Source: Schistocerca nitens (lineage: Eukaryota; Arthropoda; Insecta; Orthoptera; Acrididae). Taken from it: DNA of 64,000 bases. The position numbers and the translations under genes are program-made. A model generated the notes under the pieces. It saw nothing but the letters and a program-made list of their open reading frames with translations, ran no database searches and was not told the DNA's origin. Where the stretch lies: NCBI RefSeq assembly GCF_023898315.1, contig NC_064616.1:532723102-532787101 (forward strand), read 5' to 3'. Below are positions 35,235 through 44,899 of the stretch, piece after piece. Position 1 is the stretch's first letter. The number at the start of each line of letters is the position of its first letter.

Positions 35235-36260
35235 CTGAATTCCAGGTTCGGCCTTACCAGTCCTCTGTGACGTCTCCACAGGAACTGCCCGCCCCCTAGT
35301 ACCGGCAGCCTTATTTGCCGCTATCCACGACCTAGCACATCCCAGTATTTGGGCTACCACAGGCCTCATAACAGAGCGATTCGTATGGACTGGGGTTAGA
35401 GCAGACTGCAAAAACTGGACACGGGCATGCATACCTTGCCAACGCGCTAAGGTCGGCCGTCACGCATACCCACCATTGGGTTCGTTTGAGGTACCGGAAG
35501 GCAGGTTCCGTCACGTCCATCTTGACCTGGTCGGACTGCTCCCTCCTTCAGAGGGTTTCCGATACATTTTATCTATCATCAACGTGTTAGTCGGTGGGTG
35601 GAGGCGATTCCAATAACAGACATTACCGCCGACTCTGTCGCACGGACCTTCATCGCCTCCTGGATCGCGCGGTTCGGTTGCCCATCTTCGGTCACGATGG
35701 ACCAAGGACGACAATTTGAAGCTGTGCTCTTTGGCAAATTATGCGATCTATGCAGTGCAAACAAATTACGTACAACGGCCTACCACCTGCAAAGCAATGG
35801 GTTGGTCGAGTGCTGGCACCGCACATTAAAGCAGCGCTGATGTGCCACAACAGCCCTCCCCTGGGTACTACTAGGTGTCCGTTCGGCTTAAAAAGACGAT
35901 TTGCAAGCCTCCCTAGCGGAATTGTTTTACGGGGAACCCCTCGTCCTCCCAGCACAATTCGTCGAGGATTCCGATCCTCCCCCACAGTCAGAACTTCCAA
36001 CGCTTATAGAACGCGTCAGACAATTCGCCGCAAATGTATGCCCCCCGCCCCCACGAGCACACACGGTCACTCGTGTCTTCGTGCACAAAGACTTACACGT
36101 TTGCGATTACGTGGTGCTGCGCGATGATACGGTACGACCCGCACTACACCCGCCCTACTCGGGCCCACACAAAGTGATAGGCCGCTCGCCGCAGACCTTT
36201 GACATTCTGTGTAATGGTAGAATACAGTGTCCGTCTCGCGCCTTAAACCAGCTTGGCGCC
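35235..36260 (+). pseudogene. Gypsy 1 integrase (broken)
   Basis: The zinc-binding HHCC module is AIHDLAHPS ... RACIPCQRAK (35320-35455). The core has HLDLVGLLPPSEGFRY (first Asp), then after TAA at about 35615 and a shift SSVTMDQGRQFEAVLF (second Asp) and NGLVECWHRTLKQR (Glu, 35800-35835). After two stops a new frame gives VFVHKDLHVCDYVV and a HPPYSGPHKVIGRS block (35.9-36.2 kb), the GPY/F-type C-terminal module. All three catalytic acids remain, in separate frames. Confidence 0.88.
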
Positions 36261-36925
36261 TCAACGACGAGGCAACTTCAGAATACAACTTCCACCCCGA
36301 CCACACTCTCGTGCCACCTTCCATCTCTAATACCTCAAACGCGCCGAACCCCCCACCCCCCCCCCCACCCCCCTCTGGTACCCGTGACGCGTTTGACGAT
36401 GCGTGTGATGATGCGTGTGACACCAATGGTTTGTGTTCTCCCCCCAGCTCAGAGGCTGCAGGAAAGGTCGCGTGTGGAGCTCTCACCCCTCCCTCCCCTC
36501 ACCATAGTGTTTCTGTCGACCGGCCGACGCAGACCGACGATGCCAGCGTCGCCGTTTTCCACGTCGACGTGTCACCTTTTCCAGTCGAGGACCTGTCTCT
36601 CCAGCTATGAGCTGGGACACTGTTCATCCTGCACGTTCCCCCCTGCACATTGGACGATTCAGCCACCCAGGTTACACTGCTACGCACGTTTGCGGTACCG
36701 ACAAACGCGGAGGAGGCGGCAATCACCGCTTCGATCGACGAGGACGGCCATCTCTGCATTCGCGTGCCACTCACGGTACACCACGCTCCCGCATCGCCGG
36801 GCCGCTTGATCCCAGTTTCCCATTTCGACCGCCAGTTACACCCACCGGCGTGGCACCGTGACTTCATCACAACGGACCGATCACCACGCCAACCTACGTC
36901 ACCTACTCTCACCATGCTCCGCACT
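36261..36925 (+). other. Gypsy 1 pol tail and untranslated 3' region
   Basis: Pro/Ser/Thr-rich translation in every frame, with a homopolymer-like C tract near 36350-36370. No signal peptide, membrane segment or cysteine framework, so an env gene is not supported. Confidence 0.5.
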
Positions 36926-36946
36926 GGAAGGGGGGGGGGGGGGCTC
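36926..36946 (+). promoter_or_regulatory. Polypurine tract
   Basis: GGAAG followed by about 14 G and CTC, directly before the 3' LTR: the plus-strand primer of reverse transcription. The long G run is unusual and may be an expansion. Confidence 0.8.
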
Positions 36947-37179
36947 TGTGGCGGTTATTGACCACCGGAATAGAGCAGAGTGGTATCTCTGCACACTGAC
37001 ACGCTCTTAGGACGTGGGTCTTAGCGCGTGCCTTTGTGCAGTGTGTGTTTACGTTTCGACCAGTGACGCTCGCGACGCTTGTTTATGTGTGTACGTGTGT
37101 AATTGTGCAGTTAGAATAAATACGAGTTTCATACAAGTGGTGTTCAGGTTTTACGGCAGCCAAGCGACCTGATTCCCAT
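36947..37179 (+). repeat. 3' LTR of gypsy element 1
   Basis: Begins tgtggcggttattgacc and ends gcgacctgattcccat. Aligned along its length with 31419-31652. The differences are largely transitions. Confidence 0.9.
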
Positions 37180-38925
37180 AAGCGCTTATGTTCAAACTGC
37201 CACCTGCTCCACATACTACACACTTCCCTTGGTTGTTTATCCACCTCTTCAGGTCCTTTTCACCAAAATGCAACTACTTAACGTGTCATATGCCTAATTG
37301 ACATGAAGGGCAACCTTGGGTCACGCTGCCTTCATATATGTTGGTGTATGCCTACCATATATGCACCTCAAAATACTGTACTCTGTGTACTTGACTGTAA
37401 CTAAAAATATGCACATTATAGCACCATCATTAATCCTTTCTTCCTCCATACACATAATAAATCCATTGGTTTGGCAACATCACATTTATTATATGCCCAA
37501 CATAAACCTGATGAAAATTCGCGCAGGTTTGCCTGATGGCAATAAACCGAAAATCGACCTGAGTTGCCCTGGTGGGCCTTGAAGCTGCCACATAACACTT
37601 ACAATTCCGATAGTCTAATTGCAACTCCTCTTTGGTAGACTAATCGTGACCCTTGTCTTCTCCTCACAACACCCCAGAACTCCAATCTTCTCTTCACTTT
37701 GAAATGCCTTTCAAAACTATATGCTCCAAGTGGAGCTGCTTCATAAAGCACATTCAACCAATGGTGGACTGTGAACAGTCTTCTTTTTTGCCAATAGCAT
37801 ATTTTTTAATGCTTTTACTTTAAGCTAACCTAACCTAACCTAACCTAACCTAACCCAGCCTGGCCCGGCCCGACCCGACCCGGCTCTTTTCAACAGACAG
37901 CAATTGTTTTTGAGCAATCATATCTCCATTGTGCCACTGAACATGCGCCTTCTGGTACACACCATGATATCACAGTCAGCATGCCAATCAAGACATCACT
38001 TCCCAATTTGCACAGAAACACGTGAGAGCCAGTGTGTCCCTAAAAAAATTCAGGGATTTTTGGAACCCCTGGGTGGCAGATATCAGGACACACTCACCCA
38101 TTATGGCGACCAAAGTGACAGGTTTTCTTTCACAGGCCGAAACAGCATTCTTTGGAAGGCTCAAGGAAAAAAGCATTGTAAGTCCTCCCTGTGAAAGTTG
38201 AGAAGCATTCTCTCCTCTGGAAGTAACAATTATTAGCACCATGTGCCGATGCGATTCTGTCATAAGATTCTGGCAGCTGGCTCTGCATGGAACTGCCTTG
38301 TGTCCTGCTAAGTGCATACCCCCGCTGCAGGGTCCATCCACCACTGTTCCACCCACAGGGGGAAAGCGGTGACAGACTCCTCGCCTACTACTCAACATAC
38401 CTGAACACAAGACCCTGTATTTTCTAAATAACCTGCTATTAAGTGGCTATTTTAATATCTATGCCGGTGGCGGCTGCCCTGCCGAACAGCAGCGTTAGCT
38501 GACCATGAGGAAAACACGTTTCCTACATAAGCACAATATCTCCACTTCAAAATACAGTATGCAAAACTGTGCTATAACCAACGCCGAGCTAATCACTGTC
38601 AGTCCTCTGTACTGTTTATTGCCTTGAGCATTGCCCCTCCTTAACGTGACACAAGTATCGTAATCTGCATACAGATCAAAATTGATCAATTAGGTGAAAG
38701 AGAGATGAGCCCAAAGGGATACCCACATTTCACGGCCCCTATGCTCGCATAAAATTTGTGTGTGGGGAAGGCTGCACTTAGAAATATCTTAGTGGTGCTT
38801 GGACAAGCACAAATTTGTAAACTGAAATCGATATTGAGCAAACAAATCTGACTAAATGTCAATATATAGAGATTCAAAACAAGGGTAAAGCAACTTCTTT
38901 AAGCTCCACAGAGAATAAATACATA
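37180..38925. other. Intergenic, with telomere-like array and unassigned ORF
   Basis: A minus-strand frame of 140 codons at 37988-38410 (contains RRGVCHRFPPVGGTVVDGP) is fairly GC-balanced and could be a decayed repeat or exon, but I do not recognise it. The telomere-like array is listed separately. Nothing else was recognised. Confidence 0.35.
37825..37884 (-). repeat. Interstitial telomere-like (TTAGG)n array
   Basis: Six perfect CTAAC units (37825-37854) are followed in exact 5-bp register by six GC-rich variants: CCAGC, CTGGC, CCGGC, CCGAC, CCGAC, CCGGC. On the minus strand this is the arthropod telomere repeat TTAGG and derivatives. Confidence 0.85.
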
Positions 38926-39194
38926 TGTTGCTAATCCCACAGGGATATGTGGCCACAGCTTATTTGACGTGCTGGGACTGTGGTCAACAGACGGCAATTA
39001 CTATACAGTCCACAAATCGTTCAATTTATGTTGCTTCCGGCTACTCTGTGTAATAGGCTCGAATAGGAGAGAGAATATGAGCATTAATTTCCTTCAACAG
39101 TAGTGGAAGAACTAATTATTAGTCAGTGACAACAGAATAATTAATTGCTAAACCACAGAATTCATAGAGCGTCCACGCTGCGGCACGGTATAAC

Positions 39195-40036
39195 TAGAGA
39201 GCCTGTATAGGGAGAGAGTGGCCAGCCGGACGATACGGCGGCCATTTTTCTGCCAAACTGCGGGCGGGACTTTTGAATGGCCAGTAGTGGAGCAGTGGAG
39301 TACAAACTCACCGAATCAAAAGCACAAGACAATATGGCGAAATCATTCGTTAAATGCCTTTGTTTATAAGAATAATGTGTTATAATAATTTTCACACAGC
39401 CAATTTAAAGGTCTGTTTTCAAATTTAACTATGTATATTGCAAGTTGTTTTATATGTAGTAAAAAGCAAAAACGACTTACTTCGCATATATAAGAGTACT
39501 TGGTTGGTTTCCACAAGGCTCCTGTTTGATTTATATCAGCCCTGTTGACTGCGACTGCCCACTGCTTTCGTCTTTCTTCATTGCGTGGAAATGCTAACAT
39601 GCGAAATCCACCTTCACCTTTATTGGAACAACCAAATGCAGTACAACCTGGCATCGTTTACGAACGTCCGCAGAACGAATTACATATATCAAAAACAATA
39701 CTGTACAATTACTAACGTGTTTACTTCAAACATGTAGACCCGCCGACTTCATCACAAAACGCTTCATTATTTCAACTCGTATTTAAGATCACAAACGCTA
39801 ACTACGTACTAAAAACGATATACAACTAAATCGAACATGCATGCACAACGCATAACAAGTCTCTCAATAATTGAAATACCTTTTAATCGTTTCCAAAAGT
39901 CCTCTGAACTTCAACTCAAAAGCACGGTGAACATAGGAATCGCGAGAGACGTTTGGGCCCATTTTTCTGCCAAAGCTAATCAACCAATCATGGGCAACTT
40001 CACCTATGGCCACTCTCTCTGTATACAGGCTCTCTA
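39195..40036. mobile_element. 842-bp DNA transposon carrying a THAP exon
   Basis: Flanked by the perfect 8-bp duplication ggtataac (39187-39194 and 40037-40044). The ends form 29-bp inverted repeats (39195-39223 and 40008-40036) that match at 27 of 29 positions and start tagagagcctgtata. A 16-bp direct repeat ccatttttctgccaaa sits subterminally at 39242-39257 and 39959-39974. An 8-bp duplication fits the P and hAT superfamilies. The THAP domain favours P-like; a TAGAG start fits hAT. It is too short for a full transposase, so non-autonomous unless spliced remnants are longer elsewhere. Confidence 0.8.
39481..39654 (-). CDS. First coding exon encoding a THAP zinc-finger domain
   Basis: On the minus strand, ATG at 39654 opens 58 codons ending at a canonical splice donor (GAA|gtaagt, intron from 39480). 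The peptide begins MPGCTAFGCSNKGEGGF. It has the THAP C2-C-H start (C-x4-C), a hydrophobic FRMLAFPRNEERRKQW block, KPTKYSYICE, and the third Cys, with the final His expected in the next exon. THAP domains bind DNA and form the N-terminus of P-element transposases and several host proteins. The exon lies wholly inside the 842-bp transposon, suggesting transposase exon 1 or a captured host exon. No second exon was identified. Confidence 0.8.
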
Positions 40037-40291
40037 GGTATAACCTCGAGCCAGCGCTCCAAGTGGCAGGCCCGTGAACTGCTTGACATTCGGTGGCGAT
40101 CAGCTGATTACGCATGTCAAGCGTGCGATCTCACGTAGACGCCACACCAACCCCGTAGAGAAGTAGTGCGTCGTCGGCATCTACCAGGTTTGGCGTCGTC
40201 TCGGAATCTTGAAGGAAAATGCGCATGAGGATCAGATCGCGTTTGGTGTAGTGTTTGTGGCACTGGAGAGAAGGGAGGTGGTCAATCGTTT

Positions 40292-41282
40292 TTAGAAGAT
40301 AGATGAGGCAAGTGACATGGCAGCAGAGCAGTGAGTGAGTCTTCTAACACAAAAGGTGGAAATGGTGTGCTGTTTGCCACCGATCAAAATGCCCACCATC
40401 TTGTCATAATGAGTCAGGACATGGTGGGGGTCAGTATAAGGAGGCATAAGTTCTGATCTGATGCCATATCTATGGAGCATGACGCGAGTACTGTTAGACA
40501 ACTCCTTGTGCACAAATGTTGGCTGTGAGTCGTGACGTGATGCTGACCAGAGACGGATTTGCGAGATGTGCTCCATCAGCTACGCTATGAAATCTGGCAA
40601 ACGTGAACCATCCCCCGTCGAAGGGCATATATTGACAAATTACCCTGGCAGCCACAGTGGCTTATGCACTGCACGCAGACCAAGTAGGACAAATGGTAAA
40701 GCTGTGGTCCACTTGGAGTCTTAACTCATGAGCGCCGTCTTAAGAGCCCCACCATACTCTTGCTGGCTGTGTGGTAGTTTGTGATGGAATGGTGGGTTGC
40801 GTTGTACAACTTGCTCTGATGTGCGAATAGTTCCGACTCGAACTGGCGCCCTCAGTCAGTAGTAATGTGTAGTGGGCAACTGATATGCAAACCCACTGAG
40901 ACATGAATGCTGCCATCAGCATCTCTGTGAAGGTGTTATCCACTGAGATCGTTATGGCCAATGTATAAATCTGCTATGACTGTTAGCAAACAGCGTTGCC
41001 CATTTGACGGTGGCAGGGTTCCCATGACGTCATTGTGAACATGGGCAAATCTCTCAGTTGTCTTCGGAAAGTTCTCGATGAGTGTTGGAAGTGGCGTTGG
41101 CAGTTTAGGCACATGCGAGGCCATTGCCGGCAATCCTTTCGTACTTCGGGCCATATGTAAAGGGTGGAGACAAGTTTAGCAGTTGCCCTAATTCCTGGGT
41201 GACAGAGGTCGTGAAGGCCGTGAAAAATGTGTTTGCAGAGCTCTACTGGTGCTCTATGGGCAGGTCTCTCCAGTAGCAGCAT
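40292..41282 (-). pseudogene. Gypsy 2 integrase (broken)
   Basis: The minus strand carries the HHCC module GLHDLCHPGIRATAK ... MCLNCQRHF (41220-41100). The core follows with FAHVHNDVMGTLPPSNGQR (first Asp region, 41050) and a TTD-stop-GRQFESELF block near 40860 (second Asp followed by a nonsense codon). The C-terminal FVHKELSNSTRVML and LMPPYTDPHHVL blocks (40510-40430) parallel those of gypsy element 1. Several stops make it non-functional. Confidence 0.82.
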
Positions 41283-41990
41283 AACAATATAATTTCACCT
41301 CTGTTCCTGGCACGTTTAAGAGTTTCAGTCGAAGGCCTGCCTCAGTGTCTTTGAGCAGGTTACGAAGTTCCTGATCAGACTGTTGCACACTGAACAGGCA
41401 TAGGAGGTCAACAATTTCTGTGACGGCAGCGACTCGCGACAAGCAGTCAGCTACAACGTTATTCAGCCCAATGACATGCTGGATATCCATCGAAAATTGT
41501 GCTACAAATTCAAGTTGATTAAATCCTCTTGCCGAGCACTTGTCATTGCTTTGGTGGAAGGCGTATGTGAGGGGCTTATTTACCATGTATATCGTAAACA
41601 CCCTCGCTTCTAATTGTGCTGGGAAATATCTCACCACTGAGTAATGGCAAACAGTTATCTGTTGCATGTGCTCCATCGCTGTTACGCAGGTGTTCGCTTG
41701 CGTGAGAAAGAGACGAGAGTTTTCCAGGTCTAATATACATATTGTTGGAGCGCAGCCCCAATGGTTGTCTGGCTACCATTTACTACTAGTGCCAGGGGGG
41801 CATCTGTCGCCAGGTGAGCTAAGAGTGCAGCATTGGAAATGCTTTTTGTCAGCTTCAAATGCGTCAGTTATCACCAGTGACAAATGCACGAGTGCTTTGC
41901 CTTTAGCTTTTGTACCGGCCAGTATGACTGAGCAGCTCCTGCAGTTTGGCTGCCACTGGCAGGTGGCACCGGTAAAAGCTGAGCACGCCA
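41283..41990 (-). pseudogene. Gypsy 2 RNase H, first catalytic Asp replaced
   Basis: The minus strand contains LLAHLATDAPLALVVNGSQT (near 41830-41770), where the usual VVDASD has Asn in place of the first catalytic Asp. Later blocks are LFAISQW and, at the end, FNQLEFVAQFSMDIQHV and GLNNVVADCLSRV (41520-41410), the typical connection to integrase. Frames are broken by stops. Confidence 0.75.
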
Positions 41991-42059
41991 AGAAACCTGC
42001 GGCATTCCTTTGCTGTTACTGGATCCGGAATACTTAATATTAACTGAAGCTTCTTTGGC

Positions 42060-42638
42060 AAGATTCTTAATCCCTCCGGCGAAATTTAATGACCCAAGAA
42101 ACTTATTTCAGGTTGTCCAAACGCACACTTAGAAACAGTCAGGACACTACCAAGTGCACCCAGGCGCTCAAAGACTTGCATGAGATGACGCTCGTGTTCC
42201 TCTGGTGTTTCCAAAAAGATGAGGATGTTGTCCAAGTACGCAAAAAAATTCGGTAAACCTCTCTAAATCGCTGCTACGTTTGCGCCGCGTTCCTCAGGCC
42301 AAAGGTCATAAATAAACTTTCAGATAGGCCAAAAGGTGTCATATTGAGCGTTTTAGGAATGTGTTGTTTGGCAACAGAAATCAGGGTGTAAGCACAATCT
42401 AGCAGACTGAACATGTGTTTCTGCTTAAGGTGCGGTTACAGCATTTCAAATGTGGCACAGGGTAAAGGTCAAGGACGGTCCGTGCATTTAACTTATGGTG
42501 ATCACCGCATGGCCGCCATGCACCCTTCTTCGTGGGTACGAGGTGGAGGGGTTGTGACCACGTGCTGCTGGATTGGGGAGTGATGCCTTGGGCCAGCATG
42601 TTATCAAATCCCGCTTTTGCAGTGGTGTATTTGGCTGG
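42060..42638 (-). pseudogene. Gypsy 2 reverse transcriptase, catalytic box YLDN
   Basis: Blocks on the minus strand: KAGFDNMLAQGI (42610), SQPLHLVPTKKGAWRPCGDH, LNARTVLDLYPVPHL (42480), NMTPFGLSESLFMTFGLRN (42330) and FAYLDNILIF near 42240-42215. The catalytic YxDD has become YLDN: the second Asp codon reads AAC (42227-42229 on the plus strand as gtt), which a CpG transition would explain. The RT start is separated from the protease by two SINE insertions. Confidence 0.82.
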
Positions 42639-42639
42639 G

Positions 42640-42853
42640 GCCGGCCGCTGTTGCCGAGCGGTTCTAGGCGCTTCAGTCCGGATCCGCGCTGCTGCTACGG
42701 TCGCAGGTTCGAATCCAGCCTCGGGCATGGAAGTGTGTGATGTCCTTAGGTTAGTTAGGTTTAAGTAGTTCTGAGCCTAGGGGACTGATGACCTCAAGTG
42801 TTAAGTCTGATAGTGCTTAGAGCCATTTGAACCATTTTTTTTTTTTTTTTTTT
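42640..42853 (+). mobile_element. tRNA-derived SINE, family 1, in gypsy 2 RT
   Basis: Starts gccggccgctgttgccgag, has the B box ggttcgaatcc, continues tgatgtccttaggttagtta, and ends agccatttgaaccat with a T run of about 20. Flanks ttggctgg and ttggtctgg are a slightly diverged target duplication. It interrupts the N-terminal part of the gypsy 2 RT coding region. Confidence 0.9.
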
Positions 42854-42984
42854 GGTCTGGTGCCATCTGATGCCAGCTGTCTCGGCATACATGACACCAG
42901 GGGGCCTACATTGCGTTGATATAGTGGACAGTATCATGGCATACCTATTATGGGGCCCCGGGAGGCCTTGTACTGGTCGAGTTC

Positions 42985-43176
42985 AAAATGGCTCTGAGCA
43001 CTATGGGACTTAACATCTGAGGTCATCAGTCCCCTAGACTTAGAATTACTTAAACTTAACTAACCTAAGGACATCACACACATCCATGCCGGAGGCAGGA
43101 TTCGAACTTGCGACCGCAGCAGCCGCGTGGTTCCGTACTGAAGCGCCTAGAACCGCTCGACCACAGCGGCCGGCCG
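42985..43176 (-). mobile_element. tRNA-derived SINE, family 1, antisense
   Basis: A minus-strand copy: the 5' end is ggccggccgctg at 43176, the B box is seen as ggattcgaact near 43100, and the 3' end is aaaatggctctgagc at about 42985. It is inserted between the protease and RT regions of gypsy 2. No target duplication could be made out. Confidence 0.9.
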
Positions 43177-43330
43177 CACTTACGCAGTTTGTGTCTCGGC
43201 AAAATACTCAAATCCAGTCCTGTGTCAGACAAAAATTTTGGCCACGTCTTGCATAAGGTTATAAACAGGTGGGCAGAGGAACAATCAGATATGTGGACTT
43301 CTGCCTGGCGCTTAGGGTTGACATATTCGT
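43177..43330 (-). pseudogene. Gypsy 2 aspartic protease, DTG retained
   Basis: The minus strand reads FLSDTGLDLSILPRHKLRK near 43235-43180. The Asp-Thr-Gly triad is at 43226-43218. The region is cut off on its 3' side by an antisense SINE at 43176. A preceding frame, with stops, links it to gag. Confidence 0.7.
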
Positions 43331-44113
43331 AAGGCAGATTGCACCTGCGCGCTTGGACACCAAACCACTGATGGTATCAACACACGTTAGCCGCCTGTGG
43401 GTTGTCACGATGCGGAGCATTGGATGCAGAATGACTCCATCATCTCCGTCGATAACTACCTTTAACGTGCCTGTCAGTAAGAAATTCACTCAGTTCTTTG
43501 CTTAGGGCGTCAAATTTGTTCAACAGGCGGTCATTCAGTTGGTGTGCTAGCGCCGCGGGGGACTGATGACCTAAGATGTTAAGTCCCATAGTGCTCAGGG
43601 CCATTTTTGCTAGCGCCGCGACTTTTTTCTTCAGCTTGTCGCAGTCTGTCGAAGTACTATTGCACATTAACGTCGGGTTGGGGCAGGAGGTAGGTAAGAT
43701 GGCGATTGGCGACGTCGTCCAGAGGCATTTTCTTCTGCTCCATAGCGTGTGTAGTAGTGTGTCTGGGTGAGCATGCACGCCGACCTTGTTTTGTAGGTGG
43801 CGGAGGTATCGTGAAGGCTTTTTGTCACCTATATCCTCTTGGATGAGCACATTTCATACCCTTTCTTCTGCGAGGCGGACAGTCAACGTGAGTTCAGCTT
43901 TCAGATACGCATCTGTCTCTGGTGGCGCTGTACCTCTGCTGCATATGTGATCGAGCTGCCTAAGCACTAGTGCAAATTTGGTGAATCTGTCGTTCTTCCG
44001 GAGCATCGAAAACTTGTCTCCACCTGCACAAACCAGAGAGCAGGGTTGTTTGGCCTAAACGGCGGAAGTCGAACTGCCACTCTTGAAGTAACAGGTGCGT
44101 CGTTATTCATCAT
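43331..44113 (-). pseudogene. Gypsy 2 gag (broken)
   Basis: Twin ATGs at 44113/44110 start MMNNDAPVTSRVAVRLPPF. NNPALWFVQVETSF, typical of this gypsy group's capsid start, follows. After a frameshift come KFALVLRQLDHI (43970), AYLKAELTLTVRLAEERV, then GDKKPSRYLRHLQNKVG (43830-43780), then ALAHQLNDRLLNKFD. A 50-bp SINE fragment lies at 43558-43607. Stops occur at about 43855 and elsewhere. Confidence 0.75.
43558..43607 (+). mobile_element. 50-bp 3' fragment of family-1 SINE with target duplication
   Basis: Only the SINE tail (gactgatgacctaagatgtt ... gtgctcagggccatttt) is present, flanked by the perfect 13-bp duplication tgctagcgccgcg (43545-43557 and 43608-43620). This is a severely 5'-truncated but genuine retrotransposition event inside gypsy 2 gag. 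Confidence 0.92.
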
Positions 44114-44173
44114 GTTTCTGTTGTGCGACACAATATCTTCACTTGTAATCCGTATTTACGTCAGGGTCACCGG

Positions 44174-44496
44174 TGTCGTTAATCTCACAGGGATACGAGG
44201 CCATGGCTTATTTGAAGGCTCGGACAGTGGACTACGGACGACAATTCGCTGCTCTGAGTTAACATACGTTGCTTCCAGCTGATCTGTGTAATAAACTCGA
44301 ATAGGAGAGAGACTATGAACATTAATTTCCTTTATCAGTAGTGGAAGAACTAATTATTAGTCAATAGTAACAGAATAATTAATTGCTAAGTCACAGAATT
44401 CACAGAGCACCCGTGCTGCGACAAGGAGTAAGCGTGATGCAGCGCACCAAGCGGCAGGTACATGAACTTCCTGACATTCGGTGGCGATTTGCTGAT
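44174..44496 (-). repeat. 5' LTR of gypsy 2, main part
   Basis: The plus strand starts tgtcgttaatctcacaggg at 44174, next to a primer-binding-like ggtgaccctgacg on the minus strand just inside (about 44173-44160). It is cut at gctgat (44491-44496) by the CR1-like LINE. The last ~25 bp appear to resume at 49428-49452. Confidence 0.8.
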
Positions 44497-44515
44497 TAGA
44501 TTAGATTAGATTAGT
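44497..44515 (-). repeat. (TAATC)n terminal repeat of the LINE
   Basis: attagattagattagattag-type pentamers on the plus strand mark the LINE's 3' end, next to the highly conserved tacttgttccatagatc. Confidence 0.8.
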
Positions 44516-44899
44516 ACTTGTTCCATAGATCGTGAATACGACACTTCGTAATGATGTGGAGCGGTCAGGTTAATAAAAGATGTCTATACAAGATATTACA
44601 TTACACTAAATATTACATGACACTCAATATTTTTAATCTTTTTTTTTGTGGGGGTTGGGAAATTACCCACTTACTATATCCAAAAATTCATCTAATGAGT
44701 AGAAGGAGTTGCCATTAAGAAATTCTTTTAATTTCCTTTTAAATGCTATATGGCTATCTGTCAGACTTTTGATGCTATTAGGTAAGTGACCAAATACTTT
44801 TGTGGCAGCATAATTTACCCCCTTCTGAGCCAAAGTTAGATTTAACTTGAGTAGTGAAGATCATCCTTTCGCCTAGTGTTGTAGCCATGTACACTGCTA

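Larger units (their letters stand above)
31419..37179 (+). mobile_element. Ty3/gypsy LTR retrotransposon 1 (complete structure, broken ORFs)
   Basis: It has two LTRs of about 233 bp, a primer-binding site, gag, protease, RT, RNase H and integrase in gypsy order, and a polypurine tract. The interior is strikingly GC-rich compared with its AT-rich flanks. By eye the LTRs agree at roughly nine positions in ten, so the insertion is not recent. Flanks read aagca on the left and aagcg on the right, an imperfect short target duplication. All coding segments are broken by frameshifts and stops. No env-like ORF is present. Confidence 0.92.
38926..40133 (-). repeat. 3' LTR of gypsy 2, split by a THAP transposon
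   Basis: The plus strand starts tgttgctaatcccacaggg and ends near gcgtgcgatctca. Removing the 850 bp of insertion plus one duplicated 8-mer leaves about 358 bp. It matches the other LTR on both sides of the insertion (gctgcggcac | ctcgagccagcgctccaag against gctgcgacaa ... gcagcgcaccaag). Confidence 0.85.

Noticed and set aside
36067..36486. 139-codon minus-strand ORF in gypsy 1
   Set aside because: Antisense of the integrase C-terminus and the C-rich tract.
36227..36924. Possible env gene of gypsy 1
   Set aside because: No signal peptide, membrane segment or cysteine pattern; Pro/Ser-rich in all frames.
37811..37890. True chromosome end
   Set aside because: Sequence continues normally on both sides and only six perfect telomere units are present; it is interstitial.
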